Source of the DNA: Longimicrobiales bacterium | GTDB lineage: Bacteria; Gemmatimonadota; Gemmatimonadetes; Longimicrobiales; Gaopeijiaceae | Direction of reading: 5' to 3' | DNA length: 64,000 nucleotides | Assembly (NCBI GenBank): GCA_029245345.1 | Contig: JAQWPM010000021.1 | Location: 372,001 to 436,000 of the forward strand | Part shown: piece after piece, positions 35,965 to 47,901 of the stretch | How positions within the stretch are numbered: position 1 is the first letter of the stretch | Layout: each line of letters starts with the position of its first letter | Translations under genes and position numbers: made by a program | The notes under the pieces: generated by a model | The model's input: the letters and a program-made list of their open reading frames with translations, nothing else | Told to the model about the DNA's origin: nothing | Database searches by the model: none

Positions 35965-37157
35965 TCCCCTTCCAGCAGCAGGAAGATCTCATCCTGGATC
36001 TGGCTGGGCGTCACTTCAGGCCCGTTTACGCTCCAATGAACGTTGATCTCACTGCGCACACCGATATCGTCCCACAGGTAGATTCCGGGCTCAATGGAAA
36101 AGCCGACTCCAGGTACGAGTAGGCGGTCATCGCGGGACTCGAGGTTGTCCAGGTTCGGACCACTTCCGTGCAAATCGATATCCATCGAGTGCCCGGTGCG
36201 GTGTACAAAATACTCCCCGTATCCTCGCTCCTTGATGACGTTGCGGGACACGTCGTCCACCTCAAAGCCGCGCACGTCCTCTCCGGCGTCGAACCGCTCC
36301 TGCAGGAAGGTCACCGCCGCATCGCGCGCGTCTCGCACGGCTTCCCAGATCTCCTGGGTTCGTGCATCCACTGAGCTCCCCATGAAGCCCATCCACGTCT
36401 GGTCCGCGTAGACCGCACCCTCGAAGGCACCCCACAAGTCGATGAGCAGCAGGTCTCCCCGGTTGATGGCCTCACCGTCTCCTATCGGCGCGTAGTGGGA
36501 GTCGGCCGCCCGCGGACCAATCGCCACGATCGTGCCTGGCTTCACTACGAGGCCCGCTTCACGCAGTTCGCTGCGGATCCACTCTGAGAGTGAACCTTCG
36601 TTCGTCGGCGCACCTGCTTTGATCGCCTCAGCAGCGCGCTCGAAGGCGCGTCGGGCGACATCGGCAACGATCTCTCCGGCCTCTCGGTGCTTCTCTCGCT
36701 GCGTGGCAGTCCAAACGGAATGGAACCGCGAGACCAGATCGCCAGAACTGCTGGCTTCGATCCCCTGCTCCAGGATCAGGCCTGCGATCCCAGCCGGCAC
36801 GTAGTCGAGCGTGGGCACCGCAGCCCCGGGGGACACCTCCATGGCCACACGTTCACAGTCGTGTAGCATCTCACCGAGCTGTTCCTCCATGTCCTTCCAG
36901 CCCGAGTACTTCCTGAACGCGAACGGCCAATGACGCCAGGACGAAGCCTCGATCGCGTGAATCATCGCAACGGGTTCCCCCTCGGCAGGAATGAGGATGA
37001 ATCCCCGCCGGGTCGTCTTACCAAGACCAAGGAGCTGCACTGCGATGGGGTTGATCCCATGGAATTCGTAAAGGAGCCAACCATCGAGATCGGACGCCCG
37101 GAGCGCCTCCTGAACTCGTTCCACTCCCTCGGGACTGCACAACATTGCGGTACTCAC
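35961..37157 (-). CDS. Cytosolic M24-family metallopeptidase (Xaa-Pro peptidase-like)
   Basis: 398 aa without signal peptide. N-terminal creatinase-like domain (LLYEFHGINPIAVQLLGLGK). Catalytic domain from about 175 with all five metal ligands visible: Asp in LLLIDLWG, Asp in VYADQTWMGF, His in HRTGHSMDIDLHG, Glu in FSIEPGIYLW and Glu in GVRSEINVHW. The final motif departs from the common VRIEDD pattern, suggesting a distinct M24B subgroup with a di- or tripeptide substrate. Linked to priA by a 4-nt overlap. It is the second of three M24 genes in the window and differs from both others. Confidence 0.87.
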   Translation of the reverse strand: MSTAMLCSPEGVERVQEALRASDLDGWLLYEFHGINPIAVQLLGLGKTTRRGFILIPAEGEPVAMIHAIEASSWRHWPFAFRKYSGWKDMEEQLGEMLHDCERVAMEVSPGAAVPTLDYVPAGIAGLILEQGIEASSSGDLVSRFHSVWTATQREKHREAGEIVADVARRAFERAAEAIKAGAPTNEGSLSEWIRSELREAGLVVKPGTIVAIGPRAADSHYAPIGDGEAINRGDLLLIDLWGAFEGAVYADQTWMGFMGSSVDARTQEIWEAVRDARDAAVTFLQERFDAGEDVRGFEVDDVSRNVIKERGYGEYFVHRTGHSMDIDLHGSGPNLDNLESRDDRLLVPGVGFSIEPGIYLWDDIGVRSEINVHWSVNGPEVTPSQIQDEIFLLLEGD

Positions 37158-37202
37158 GTGGCTGTCTCTTTCGTTCGTGTGAAGAGCGCTATCGCACTCG
37201 AA

Positions 37203-38234
37203 TTATTCCTGAGTTTCGTCACCGAACAACGGAAGACCCGCCGTCTCGGTGGCATCCCCTTCCTCGACTTCAGCGCCAGCGTTGTCTGGTTCTTGCCCGG
37301 CTCCCGTGGTGATCACCGGGTCCGGCTCGCTCACCTCTCGCGCTGCGTCCCCAGCCGGATCGGCCTCGCCCACAGCTGCACCCTTCCGACCCTTCAGAAG
37401 GTCCAATCCGAGGATTCGCTCTCGCGTGAGGAGTTGGTGGACTTCTCTTTCACGCGACAGAACGGCACACACACCTTGCCAGCCCCAGCGGGACCAAGCC
37501 CTGTGAAGAATACCGATCTTCTCGGGCACCGAAAACAGCTCGGCGAAGTCGAGGAATGGTTTGACCACAGTCGGCCGAAACGCCGTCTCTTCGTCCGACC
37601 AGTCCTCGACATGGAGGTCGATCACGTCAGCTTCACGTAGGAGTTTCTTCCACTCCACAACCATCAGCGGGCGAGCCCCGAGATGGCCGGCGAGCACGAC
37701 CCTCCGCCCCTCGTCGACAGGTGCCTTCCAGACCAATTGGACCAGGACCACGAAGCCCCCCGGCTTGGTAACGCGCATCAGTTCCTGCACGGCCGCCGCC
37801 GGATCGCAGTGATTCGACAACCCAATTTCACCGACAGTCACGTCGAAGATCTCATCCCGATACGGCAGGGCGTCGGACCTCCCCGCTTGGAACTGGAGCC
37901 GCCCAGTGAGATTCGCGTCCCGCGCCCGACCCTCGGCGAAATCGATCATGGTCGGGTCAACGTCGACACCCGACCCGTGAACGCCGAATTCCGTCACGAA
38001 GTAGTCCAGTGAGATGCCCTTCCCGCACGCGACATCAAGCACCTCATCGTCCTGTGACATCTCAGTCAGCAAGGCGATTTGGTGATAGAGGTCAACGCCA
38101 CCCGGTGGAAACAGGAGGCGGGGGCTCAACCGGACGAGGTCGAGCATAGAGGGTGCGGTTGGGGTGTACTCACCCGTTCCGGCTTCAGTTGGAGGCATGG
38201 GGAGGAAAACTATGCCGCGGCGCAGGCGGGGCAA
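37203..38234 (-). CDS. Class I SAM-dependent methyltransferase
   Basis: 343 aa if the TTG at 38234 is used; an ATG at 38198 and another at the MLDLVRLSPR segment are alternatives, and no start has a clear SD. The Rossmann methyltransferase core runs about 55-190: VLDVACGKGISLDYF (motif I), GVDVDPTMIDFAEGR (motif II acidic end), FDVTVGEIGLSNHCDP and MRVTKPGGFVVLVQLVW. The last 70 residues are acidic and Pro/Ala/Glu rich, probably disordered. Substrate unknown; the C-terminal half shows no recognised domain. It starts 12 nt after the HDAC-like gene stop. Confidence 0.8.
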   Translation of the reverse strand: MPRLRRGIVFLPMPPTEAGTGEYTPTAPSMLDLVRLSPRLLFPPGGVDLYHQIALLTEMSQDDEVLDVACGKGISLDYFVTEFGVHGSGVDVDPTMIDFAEGRARDANLTGRLQFQAGRSDALPYRDEIFDVTVGEIGLSNHCDPAAAVQELMRVTKPGGFVVLVQLVWKAPVDEGRRVVLAGHLGARPLMVVEWKKLLREADVIDLHVEDWSDEETAFRPTVVKPFLDFAELFSVPEKIGILHRAWSRWGWQGVCAVLSREREVHQLLTRERILGLDLLKGRKGAAVGEADPAGDAAREVSEPDPVITTGAGQEPDNAGAEVEEGDATETAGLPLFGDETQE

Positions 38235-38246
38235 CGCGTGGGAACC

Positions 38247-39227
38247 CTAAATCCCCGATGCCTCCAAACCCGCCAATGCCCGAATCACACCAAGGGTTCC
38301 GATGCCGAGTCGGCTGGGGTCATATCCGCCTTCCAACAGCGCAACGATCCGCCCCCCGCACGCTCGGTCGGCATGGTCCATGATGTGGCGCGTCATGGCG
38401 AAGAGGTCGGTCGGCTCGAGAAGCATGTCACCAAGCGGATCACCCGCCATGCAATCGAACCCGGCTGAGACGAGAATAAAATCGGGATGAAAGGCGCCAA
38501 CTACGCTGTCGACCGCATCTTCGAAGGCGGCTCGATGGGCCTCAGCGCTGGTACCTGCCGGTAATGGGACGTTGAGAGTGTATCCGAGACCTGGCCCCTC
38601 CCCACGCTCGTCCGCCGCTCCCGACCCCGGATAATGAGGCCACTGATGCGCCGAGACGAAAAACACGGTCGGGTCATCATAGAACGTGTCCTGAGTGCCA
38701 TTCCCGTGATGGACGTCCCAGTCGAGGATCAATACACGCTCGGCTCGCCCCGTCGCCTGCAACCACCGCGCGGTCACAGCAACGTTGTTGAAAAGACAGA
38801 AGCCCATGGCCTGATCAGGCGTTGCGTGATGTCCCGGTGGCCGCGTCGCCACAAACGCATTCGCTAACCTCCCGGCAGACACAGCCTCAGCTGCAGCGAT
38901 CGCGGTCCCCGCGCTTCCTAACGCGGCCTCCCATGAAGCAGACGAGACCTTCGTATCCGGATCGATCGCGATGACCTGCTCGGTTTCCTCGGCCATCTCA
39001 CATGCGTGACGCACCTGTTCGACCTGCGCCTCAGTGTGCACCCGGAGAACGTCCTCGACGGTCGCGTCTCTAGCAGGTTGCTGCTCTACCCGTCCATGAA
39101 GGGTGAGCATGTCCTTTCCCACGGTGGATGCTAAAGCCCGGAGACGACCTTGGTGCTCGGGATGGGCCCACCCGGTATCGTGCAGAGGCGACGACGGATG
39201 GAGGTAGAAGCCAGTAGGTGCGCGCAT
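38247..39227 (-). CDS. Histone-deacetylase-family (AcuC/HdaH-like) amidohydrolase
   Basis: 326 aa from the ATG at 39227 with GGCGGA 6 nt upstream. Zinc-dependent deacetylase fold: ATRPPGHHATPDQAMGFCLF carries the active-site His pair; ILDWDVHHGNGTQDTFY carries the zinc-binding Asp and His; LVSAGFDCMAGDPLGDM carries the second Asp; and LEGGYDPSRL is the final signature. Bacterial members remove acetyl groups from acetylpolyamines or from acetylated proteins such as acetyl-CoA synthetase; which applies here is not known. It lies 17 nt behind carB and before the methyltransferase, all on one strand. Confidence 0.92.
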   Translation of the reverse strand: MRAPTGFYLHPSSPLHDTGWAHPEHQGRLRALASTVGKDMLTLHGRVEQQPARDATVEDVLRVHTEAQVEQVRHACEMAEETEQVIAIDPDTKVSSASWEAALGSAGTAIAAAEAVSAGRLANAFVATRPPGHHATPDQAMGFCLFNNVAVTARWLQATGRAERVLILDWDVHHGNGTQDTFYDDPTVFFVSAHQWPHYPGSGAADERGEGPGLGYTLNVPLPAGTSAEAHRAAFEDAVDSVVGAFHPDFILVSAGFDCMAGDPLGDMLLEPTDLFAMTRHIMDHADRACGGRIVALLEGGYDPSRLGIGTLGVIRALAGLEASGI

Positions 39228-39244
39228 CGATTTTCCGCCGGGCG

Positions 39245-42487
<3,243 letters not shown>

Positions 42488-42529
42488 GTGGTCGCGGTCG
42501 TTGCGGGCCGCGGCATGTGGGGATGTTGG

Positions 42530-42646
42530 TTACTCACCACCGCTCTTTCCAGACTCCTTTCGGATCGCGGTAAGGAGCACCATGGCGAAGCCACCCCAAA
42601 CGAAGGCCATCACGAGAATCATCGTGATCCAGCTGGCTCCGGTCAT
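42530..42646 (-). CDS. 38-residue membrane peptide resembling NSS/symporter small subunits (MetS-like)
   Basis: ATG at 42646 to TAA at 42530. The peptide begins MTGASWITMILVMAFVWGGF, continues through one transmembrane helix, and ends in the charged tail RKESGKSGGE. The layout (MTxxxW, one helix with WGG in the middle, a basic tail) is that of the tiny accessory subunits of NSS sodium symporters and similar carriers, such as MetS of the methionine transporter MetPS. A good ribosome-binding site (GGGGGAG, 6-7 nt before the ATG) supports translation. It lies 42 nt before carB on the same strand, while a full NSS transporter gene is about 6 kb away at 48638. Family match is by pattern, not search. 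Confidence 0.68.
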   Translation of the reverse strand: MTGASWITMILVMAFVWGGFAMVLLTAIRKESGKSGGE

Positions 42647-42790
42647 CGGTCGCTCCCCCGCCCACAGGCGGCCTCGGAGTTCGTATCGTTACGAGTTTTC
42701 AGTCGACCGCAGCAGCAGAGAGGCGGGTCTCAAACGGCACGGTCCGCGTAAACTCGCTAGGCGTGCGGAGGCGGGCAAGCCGACCCCATG

Positions 42791-43186
42791 TCACTTCTCC
42801 ACCCGGCCCTCGATGCCAGTGAGCAGCAACGTCTCGTTGTCGGTGCTGGAAGCGAAAAGAACTGTGACAATCGGTGGATCCGCCGCACGATCGTCTACGG
42901 TCACGCCGAATTGGATGGAACCTCCCGATGGGTCGACCAAGACCACTCGGTAGCGCCCCTGCACTTCCGATACTGCAGCCCCAAACGCCCGTGTATCTCC
43001 CTGCCCGACAAAGCCCTGAATACCCACGCCGGTGACCTCCAGCACGACCGCACCGAGGTTCACGGGGCCGTCCACGATTCCATCCATCGTACCTGGGCCT
43101 GACGGCCCTCCGTCGCAGCCGACCTGAGGCACGAGCATCAGCGACCCACATACGGCCAGTCGCAGAGTCCGAACCCAGCGCCTCAT
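42791..43186 (-). CDS. Small lipoprotein co-translated with the M6 protease
   Basis: 131 aa from the ATG at 43186, which overlaps the protease stop (ATGA). Lipoprotein signal VRTLRLAVCGSLMLVPQVGC, followed by a Gly/Pro spacer and a beta-rich domain (VNLGAVVLEVTGVGIQGFVG, YRVVLVDPSGGSIQFGVTVD). No enzymatic motif. A surface lipoprotein linked to an exported protease could be a partner or an unrelated envelope protein; the sequence does not say. Family not recognised. Confidence 0.75.
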   Translation of the reverse strand: MRRWVRTLRLAVCGSLMLVPQVGCDGGPSGPGTMDGIVDGPVNLGAVVLEVTGVGIQGFVGQGDTRAFGAAVSEVQGRYRVVLVDPSGGSIQFGVTVDDRAADPPIVTVLFASSTDNETLLLTGIEGRVEK

Positions 43187-45693
43187 CGTCCGCCCTCCCT
43201 GACACTGGGCTTCGTCAGCACGACGATCGTCCCAACACCGAGAATACCGCGTTGGCGTGCAGTGAAAGGTAGGGTCGGGTTCGCCAAAACCCATGCGCGA
43301 AGATCACCGAGGTCGTACCCCCCACTCTGGTTGCCCTGCCGGTCGAGGAAGCTGACCTGAAGGGCATTGAGGGGAGCACCGACCCCCAGGAAGAACGACG
43401 CAAGCTGATCCACAGGGATCCCAGGGCCAGCGACGTCGAGCACGAGCTGCCCCGTGGCCTGAAGGCCTCTCGCATCCGTCGCCCGCACCGTGATTGGGAA
43501 GGCGCCCAGGTCGAGTGCCGCCCCTGTGATGTGTCCGAATGGGTCCATGGCCACCCCTTCCGGGAGGACGCCCTCTGTGACCACCCACACGACGGGAGCC
43601 GTCCCGTCTACAGCTTCAAGCCTGAGGTCCAGCGTCGTAGCAGCCGGAAACGACACCGGAGTGGTCGGGACGGCATACGTGAGCTCGAATCGTGCCCCGC
43701 CGGACACCGGCGCGGCCATCCCGACCGTGGCAGGATTGGGCTGGCCTGCTAGCGCCCCCGTCCATTCGAGAAAGCCAAAGCCAGTGGTGGCGACAGCTTC
43801 GACACTCACGGTTTCGCCCTCTTCGAACCAAAGGTCTTCCGAAGCCGGCTGTGTCTGGAAGAGCCCAGGCTCGACGCCTTCCACCCCACCCAAGAGTCCA
43901 AGGTCCAGTTGGGCCTGGCGGCCGGCATACCGCGCCACGTACTCGGCGTCCTGGAGCGGGGTTTCGATCATACGGTCTGCCTTGGCAGTCGCGTCGTCAT
44001 CCCAGCCCACGAAGGGACGTCGGATCCCTTGTGACAATTCCTCTCCAGGCACAGCCTGGAAACGGTGCTTCACGAACGGGGCTGAGGTAAACACGTGGGA
44101 TGAAGAAGCCACCGGTGACCCATCGACGGTAAACACACTCGACCCCGGATCACTACCGTCCGCACGCATCGACACTTGAGAGAAGCGCGTCAGGAGGCGG
44201 AAGCTCACGTCGTCCCCAGAAGTCGTGATGTCGACAAGAGTCAGCCCCGTGGGCGTTCCAGCCAGCGACGTCGCCGCCGGCCGTGAGCCCGCATGGAAGA
44301 CTCTGTTCTCTTGAGTGTTGCCGATCCACGGGAAGGGATCGTCGTCGTCGCCACGGCCACTACCGGGCTTGCCCAAGTCGTCGCGGCCGTCGGCCTGACG
44401 CAACCACACACCACGGTGCGAAAAGGCGTTGACTTGGTTACCACCCCACTTCTGCGCGACCCAATCGGGGTCGATGTGCCAGACCAACAGGCCCTCCCCG
44501 AAGAGATTCTCGTCGTACCCAAGTCGCTGTCGGTTCTCGAGCAGAAAATACTCACCTGAATCGTCACCAGCGTCGACGCGATAGACCTGCCCACCGGTTT
44601 CGACCGGGTTGAGTGTGACGGTACCAATGTCGGTACCGGCCGGAGCGGTCACGATGTCCACCCAGCCCAAAATTGACTTGCTCCACGCGCCCATGTGACA
44701 GGGGCTCTCGGGACTATTGCCATCACAACCCCACGAGCCGGAGGACATGAGGTCCCAGTTCCCGGCACCCGCGTGTTTGCCATCGATCGATCCGTTTGTG
44801 TCATAGAGATCGGGTAGGCCAAACGCGTGCCCCAACTCGTGGGAGAAGACCCCGATCTCGCTTAGGTCGACCTCGTTGCAGGCAAAGAGAGGCTGAATCA
44901 GATAGTCGTCGATCGTGATGAATCCTCCGCTCGCAGCGGGGACGGTTGTGGCGAAGGCTTGCCCTGCCGCGAAACGGAGGCTCCACCGGTGTGACCAAAT
45001 CCGATCGTCCTTGTCTAAGCCTCCGCATTCGGCCCCTGCCGTCGGGTGGATTACGGCCAATGCGTCGACGAAACCGTCGTCATCCCCCGAGTTGGGCATC
45101 CCGTCCGGGCCATCGTTGTCGTAGAGGCCCCAATCCACGTCCTTGAGCCGAATGACAAGCTGGAGGATGAAGGCTCCGGTCGTGCCCGACGACAAACCAC
45201 TGTTCCCCCCAGTTGCCTGAGCCCGAGTGAACGACGCTTTGGTCCAGTCCTGGACATCACCTTCGAGAGTGATCCGTCCGCCGGAGATCTCTGAATAGAA
45301 ATCTGTGATCGTGCCGGGGTTCGCCCCAAAATACGCGGCCTGCACTTCGGTGATGCTGTGGGCCAAGTCGGCGCCCTCAGGTGAGTCTGCGAAGAGCCCC
45401 GTAATCACCGGGATTCGATAGGTCCCTGTCACAGGTCCTTCGCGAGGGCCGAGAATGCGGAGTGGGCCTGGCCCTGTGTTCCCGACGGCCGCCATCTGAG
45501 CACGCATCCGCGCCGGACGTCCATGGGCGAAGCGGAAGGCCTCGGGGTCCCCTGCGAGTGCCTGGTAGTATGCCGCAGGCGGCTCTGTCCCGTAGCGATC
45601 TCCCAACATCTCGACGTCCTGCGCAACCGAAGCAGCCGGACCAAAAACGAGAGCTACGACGACGAGGAGGCGTGGGCGCATGTCGATTCTCAT
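43183..45693 (-). CDS. Secreted M6-family (immune inhibitor A-like) metalloprotease
   Basis: 836 aa from the ATG at 45693 (further in-frame starts at 45720 and 45681). Signal peptide RPRLLVVVALVFGPAASVAQ. The catalytic zinc motif is FSHELGHAFGLPDLYDTNGS near 280, with the downstream NWDLMSSGSWG methionine turn; together these are diagnostic of M6 peptidases. A second, mostly beta region (about 450-820) holds a jelly-roll-like domain (AEYVARYAGRQAQLDLGLLG) and a cadherin/Ig-like putative repeat (GHITGAALDLGAFPITVRAT). M6 enzymes digest extracellular proteins. Its stop overlaps the following lipoprotein start. Confidence 0.9.
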   Translation of the reverse strand: MRIDMRPRLLVVVALVFGPAASVAQDVEMLGDRYGTEPPAAYYQALAGDPEAFRFAHGRPARMRAQMAAVGNTGPGPLRILGPREGPVTGTYRIPVITGLFADSPEGADLAHSITEVQAAYFGANPGTITDFYSEISGGRITLEGDVQDWTKASFTRAQATGGNSGLSSGTTGAFILQLVIRLKDVDWGLYDNDGPDGMPNSGDDDGFVDALAVIHPTAGAECGGLDKDDRIWSHRWSLRFAAGQAFATTVPAASGGFITIDDYLIQPLFACNEVDLSEIGVFSHELGHAFGLPDLYDTNGSIDGKHAGAGNWDLMSSGSWGCDGNSPESPCHMGAWSKSILGWVDIVTAPAGTDIGTVTLNPVETGGQVYRVDAGDDSGEYFLLENRQRLGYDENLFGEGLLVWHIDPDWVAQKWGGNQVNAFSHRGVWLRQADGRDDLGKPGSGRGDDDDPFPWIGNTQENRVFHAGSRPAATSLAGTPTGLTLVDITTSGDDVSFRLLTRFSQVSMRADGSDPGSSVFTVDGSPVASSSHVFTSAPFVKHRFQAVPGEELSQGIRRPFVGWDDDATAKADRMIETPLQDAEYVARYAGRQAQLDLGLLGGVEGVEPGLFQTQPASEDLWFEEGETVSVEAVATTGFGFLEWTGALAGQPNPATVGMAAPVSGGARFELTYAVPTTPVSFPAATTLDLRLEAVDGTAPVVWVVTEGVLPEGVAMDPFGHITGAALDLGAFPITVRATDARGLQATGQLVLDVAGPGIPVDQLASFFLGVGAPLNALQVSFLDRQGNQSGGYDLGDLRAWVLANPTLPFTARQRGILGVGTIVVLTKPSVREGGR

Positions 45694-45752
45694 GGGGAGC
45701 GAGGACAGCCTATCGTACACGACGCGCAGGAACGCGATCCGCGCACACTGCC

Positions 45753-46319
45753 CTAGGATCGGTCCTCCGCTCGAATTCCGAGCTGCTCACCAGCGCCTCG
45801 CAAAGCATCGATGATGTTCTGCACATGCTCGTTCCGCTCGAGTCCTATGAGTTCCATTCCGTGATGAACTTCCTCGCGGCTCACACCCGCCGCGAAGGTC
45901 TTGTCTTTCAATTTCTTCACCACGGACTTGGGCTTGAGGTCGTCAATCCCGTTGGGGCGCACCAGACAGCAGGCATACACGAGGCCCGAGAGTTCATCGC
46001 ACGCCATGAGTACCTTGTCGAGCTCACTCGTCGGCTCCACTCCGGTGAAGCTCGCCCGGTGAGCGAGAATCGCCTGGAGCACTTCGTCCGGGTATCCCGC
46101 CGCACGGAGGTGATCTACCGCAGTGATGGGATGGTTCTCCGGATACTTCTCCCAATCGAGATCGTGCAAAAGTCCGGCAAGGCCCCACACGTCCGGGTCG
46201 GCACCACGGAGTCCGGCGTAGTGCCGTACCGCCGCCTCGACGGCGTACATGTGTTTCCGGAGCCCTTTATTTTCGACCCACTCTTCCAGCAGGCTGACTG
46301 CTTCGTCTCTCGTTGGCAT
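45753..46319 (-). CDS. HD-domain (HDIG-type) hydrolase
   Basis: 188 aa from the ATG at 46319. HD phosphohydrolase signature residues: HMYAVEAAVRHYA (first His), GLLHDLDWEKYPENHP (HD pair) and VLQAILAHRA (His), followed by the KVLMACDELSGLVYACCLVR helix containing the conserved late Asp. Small HD proteins of this type act on nucleotides; the substrate is unknown. It lies 59 nt before the M6 protease start and 98 nt after the endonuclease III stop, on the same strand as both. Confidence 0.85.
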   Translation of the reverse strand: MPTRDEAVSLLEEWVENKGLRKHMYAVEAAVRHYAGLRGADPDVWGLAGLLHDLDWEKYPENHPITAVDHLRAAGYPDEVLQAILAHRASFTGVEPTSELDKVLMACDELSGLVYACCLVRPNGIDDLKPKSVVKKLKDKTFAAGVSREEVHHGMELIGLERNEHVQNIIDALRGAGEQLGIRAEDRS

Positions 46320-46417
46320 GTGCCGGGTCCTTCCTCGCACGGGTGTAGTGGTCCAGCGACCGCGAAGCTGGGCCTGCTTTGGTGGAGGGGCAAGAACGTG
46401 CCCGCGTCGAGTCGTTT

Positions 46418-47068
46418 CTACACCCGAGACGACGGGCAGAAGTGGGCAATGACGCACGCCTCGCACCGCGGCTTCTTCGCGTCACACGTACGGCGCCCGT
46501 GCCAGATAAAAAGGTGCGCCAGTAGTGTCCAACGCTCGCTCGGAAAGACTCCCATCAGATCAATTTCAATCTTCTCTGGGGTCTTTTCTTTCGTGAGCCT
46601 GAGCAGTGTCGACAGTCGTTTGATGTGAGTGTCGACCACGACGCCCTCGTCGATGCCGAAGGCGTTGCCGAGCACCACATTGGCCGTCTTCCGACCGACA
46701 CCGGGCAATGCATGGAGCTCCGCGATCGTCTTTGGGACTTCTCCGTCGTGCTCCGCCATCACGCCACGGGCGAACCCAATGATGTTCTTCGCCTTGTTCC
46801 GGAAGAAGCCTGTGGTGTGCACGATCTCCTCGACGTCGGTCTGCTGCGCATTGGCCAACGACTCGGCATCCGGATACCGCGCAAACAAGACCGGAGTGAC
46901 CATGTTCACGCGCACGTCAGTTGTCTGCGCAGACAGGATGGTAGCAACGGCTAACTGAAAGGGGTCTGCGAACGTCAGCTCGCAGTGTGCATCCGGATAT
47001 TCTGAGGCCAAGAGATCAAACACCTCTCCCGCCCGCTCGACCCTCGCCTTCTTGGACTCTCTAGCCAT
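46418..47068 (-). CDS. nth: Endonuclease III (DNA glycosylase/AP lyase)
   Basis: 216 aa from the ATG at 47068. Base-excision repair enzyme for oxidised pyrimidines. Helix-hairpin-helix with catalytic lysine: HALPGVGRKTANVVLGNAFG; catalytic Asp in VVVDTHIKRLS; C-terminal [4Fe-4S] ligands Cys-x6-Cys-x2-Cys-x5-Cys in CDAKKPRCEACVIAHFC. Also LSAQTTDVRVNMVTPVLF near the start. Its first bases overlap the stop of the upstream hypothetical gene by 8 nt. Confidence 0.96.
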   Translation of the reverse strand: MARESKKARVERAGEVFDLLASEYPDAHCELTFADPFQLAVATILSAQTTDVRVNMVTPVLFARYPDAESLANAQQTDVEEIVHTTGFFRNKAKNIIGFARGVMAEHDGEVPKTIAELHALPGVGRKTANVVLGNAFGIDEGVVVDTHIKRLSTLLRLTKEKTPEKIEIDLMGVFPSERWTLLAHLFIWHGRRTCDAKKPRCEACVIAHFCPSSRV

Positions 47069-47846
47069 CGAGCACGACTCTGGAAAAGGGCAAGACGGAA
47101 GGCGGCGGATCCTGACCGTCTTGTGCCGGCCCCTCACCCGGGACTGCCGCCCCTGGAGCAGAGTCGAGATAGGCGAAGAAGCGGGCCAGTAGCTTTAGGA
47201 CCTCACCAGCGGCCTCAACCGCATACAGACCATCGATGTCGGCACCGGGCAGCGCACTCGAGAAGTCAGTGCCTTCCCCTCGAGCGTCCGTGTTCAGCCA
47301 GGCTCCAGCCTCCGCGATCGGGGCTTCAGGCACCGGGATGGTTCCGAAACCGGGCCGGCCGGGCATCACACCCGTGGCCGCAAGTACGTACAAAGTCCCT
47401 GACCGAGAGGCCTTCCAAAAAAAACCGTCAATGGACTCCGGAGCTTCATCCGGACCGCCAGCGACCCAAAAGAGATGCTGCGGCAGTTGGAGGTAACCCG
47501 ACGAGGTCGGAGGCGTCGCCTCTCCAGACGGACTCCCTTCCACCAGATACCGAGCGGTTGCAGCATCCAGCACGTAGACGGGACACCCCTCGTCTCGGAA
47601 AAAGGCGGCATGGTAGACCAACGCACCGTACTGGTGAATCGACTCGGGGGGGGCGTCCGGTTCCTGTAGTCGCGCAATAAATTGCCCGACGGATCCCATC
47701 GTAATGAACACGCTCGGGTTAGCCGGATCACTCCCGCGCCCGCTCGCTTCCTCTGTGATATCAGCGATGAGCTGGTCGACCGCGTCGAAGTCTGGAAAAG
47801 CCAACTCGAACGGGGTAAGGCGCGCATAGGCGTCATGGAGAGACAT
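47061..47846 (-). CDS. Hypothetical protein coupled to nth
   Basis: 261 aa from the ATG at 47846; the open frame upstream of it is rich in Cys and Arg and looks non-coding. No signal peptide. Sequence SVFITMGSVGQFIARLQEPD, CPVYVLDAATARYLV and DGFFWKASRSGTLYVLAATG suggests a soluble alpha/beta protein; the final 40 residues are Pro/Gly rich. No family recognised and no catalytic motif seen. An 8-nt overlap with nth implies co-translation. Confidence 0.65.
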   Translation of the reverse strand: MSLHDAYARLTPFELAFPDFDAVDQLIADITEEASGRGSDPANPSVFITMGSVGQFIARLQEPDAPPESIHQYGALVYHAAFFRDEGCPVYVLDAATARYLVEGSPSGEATPPTSSGYLQLPQHLFWVAGGPDEAPESIDGFFWKASRSGTLYVLAATGVMPGRPGFGTIPVPEAPIAEAGAWLNTDARGEGTDFSSALPGADIDGLYAVEAAGEVLKLLARFFAYLDSAPGAAVPGEGPAQDGQDPPPSVLPFSRVVLDG

Positions 47847-47901
47847 GGGGCGAGAAGCTAGGCTGAAGGTTCGGGTAGTGGAACCGCTTCCACGAACCGC
47901 C

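Noticed and set aside
42699-43205. Minus-strand 168-aa ORF overlapping the small lipoprotein
   Set aside because: It is in another frame, rich in Arg and Cys, with no signal peptide; the lipoprotein frame has one and a start overlapping the protease stop.
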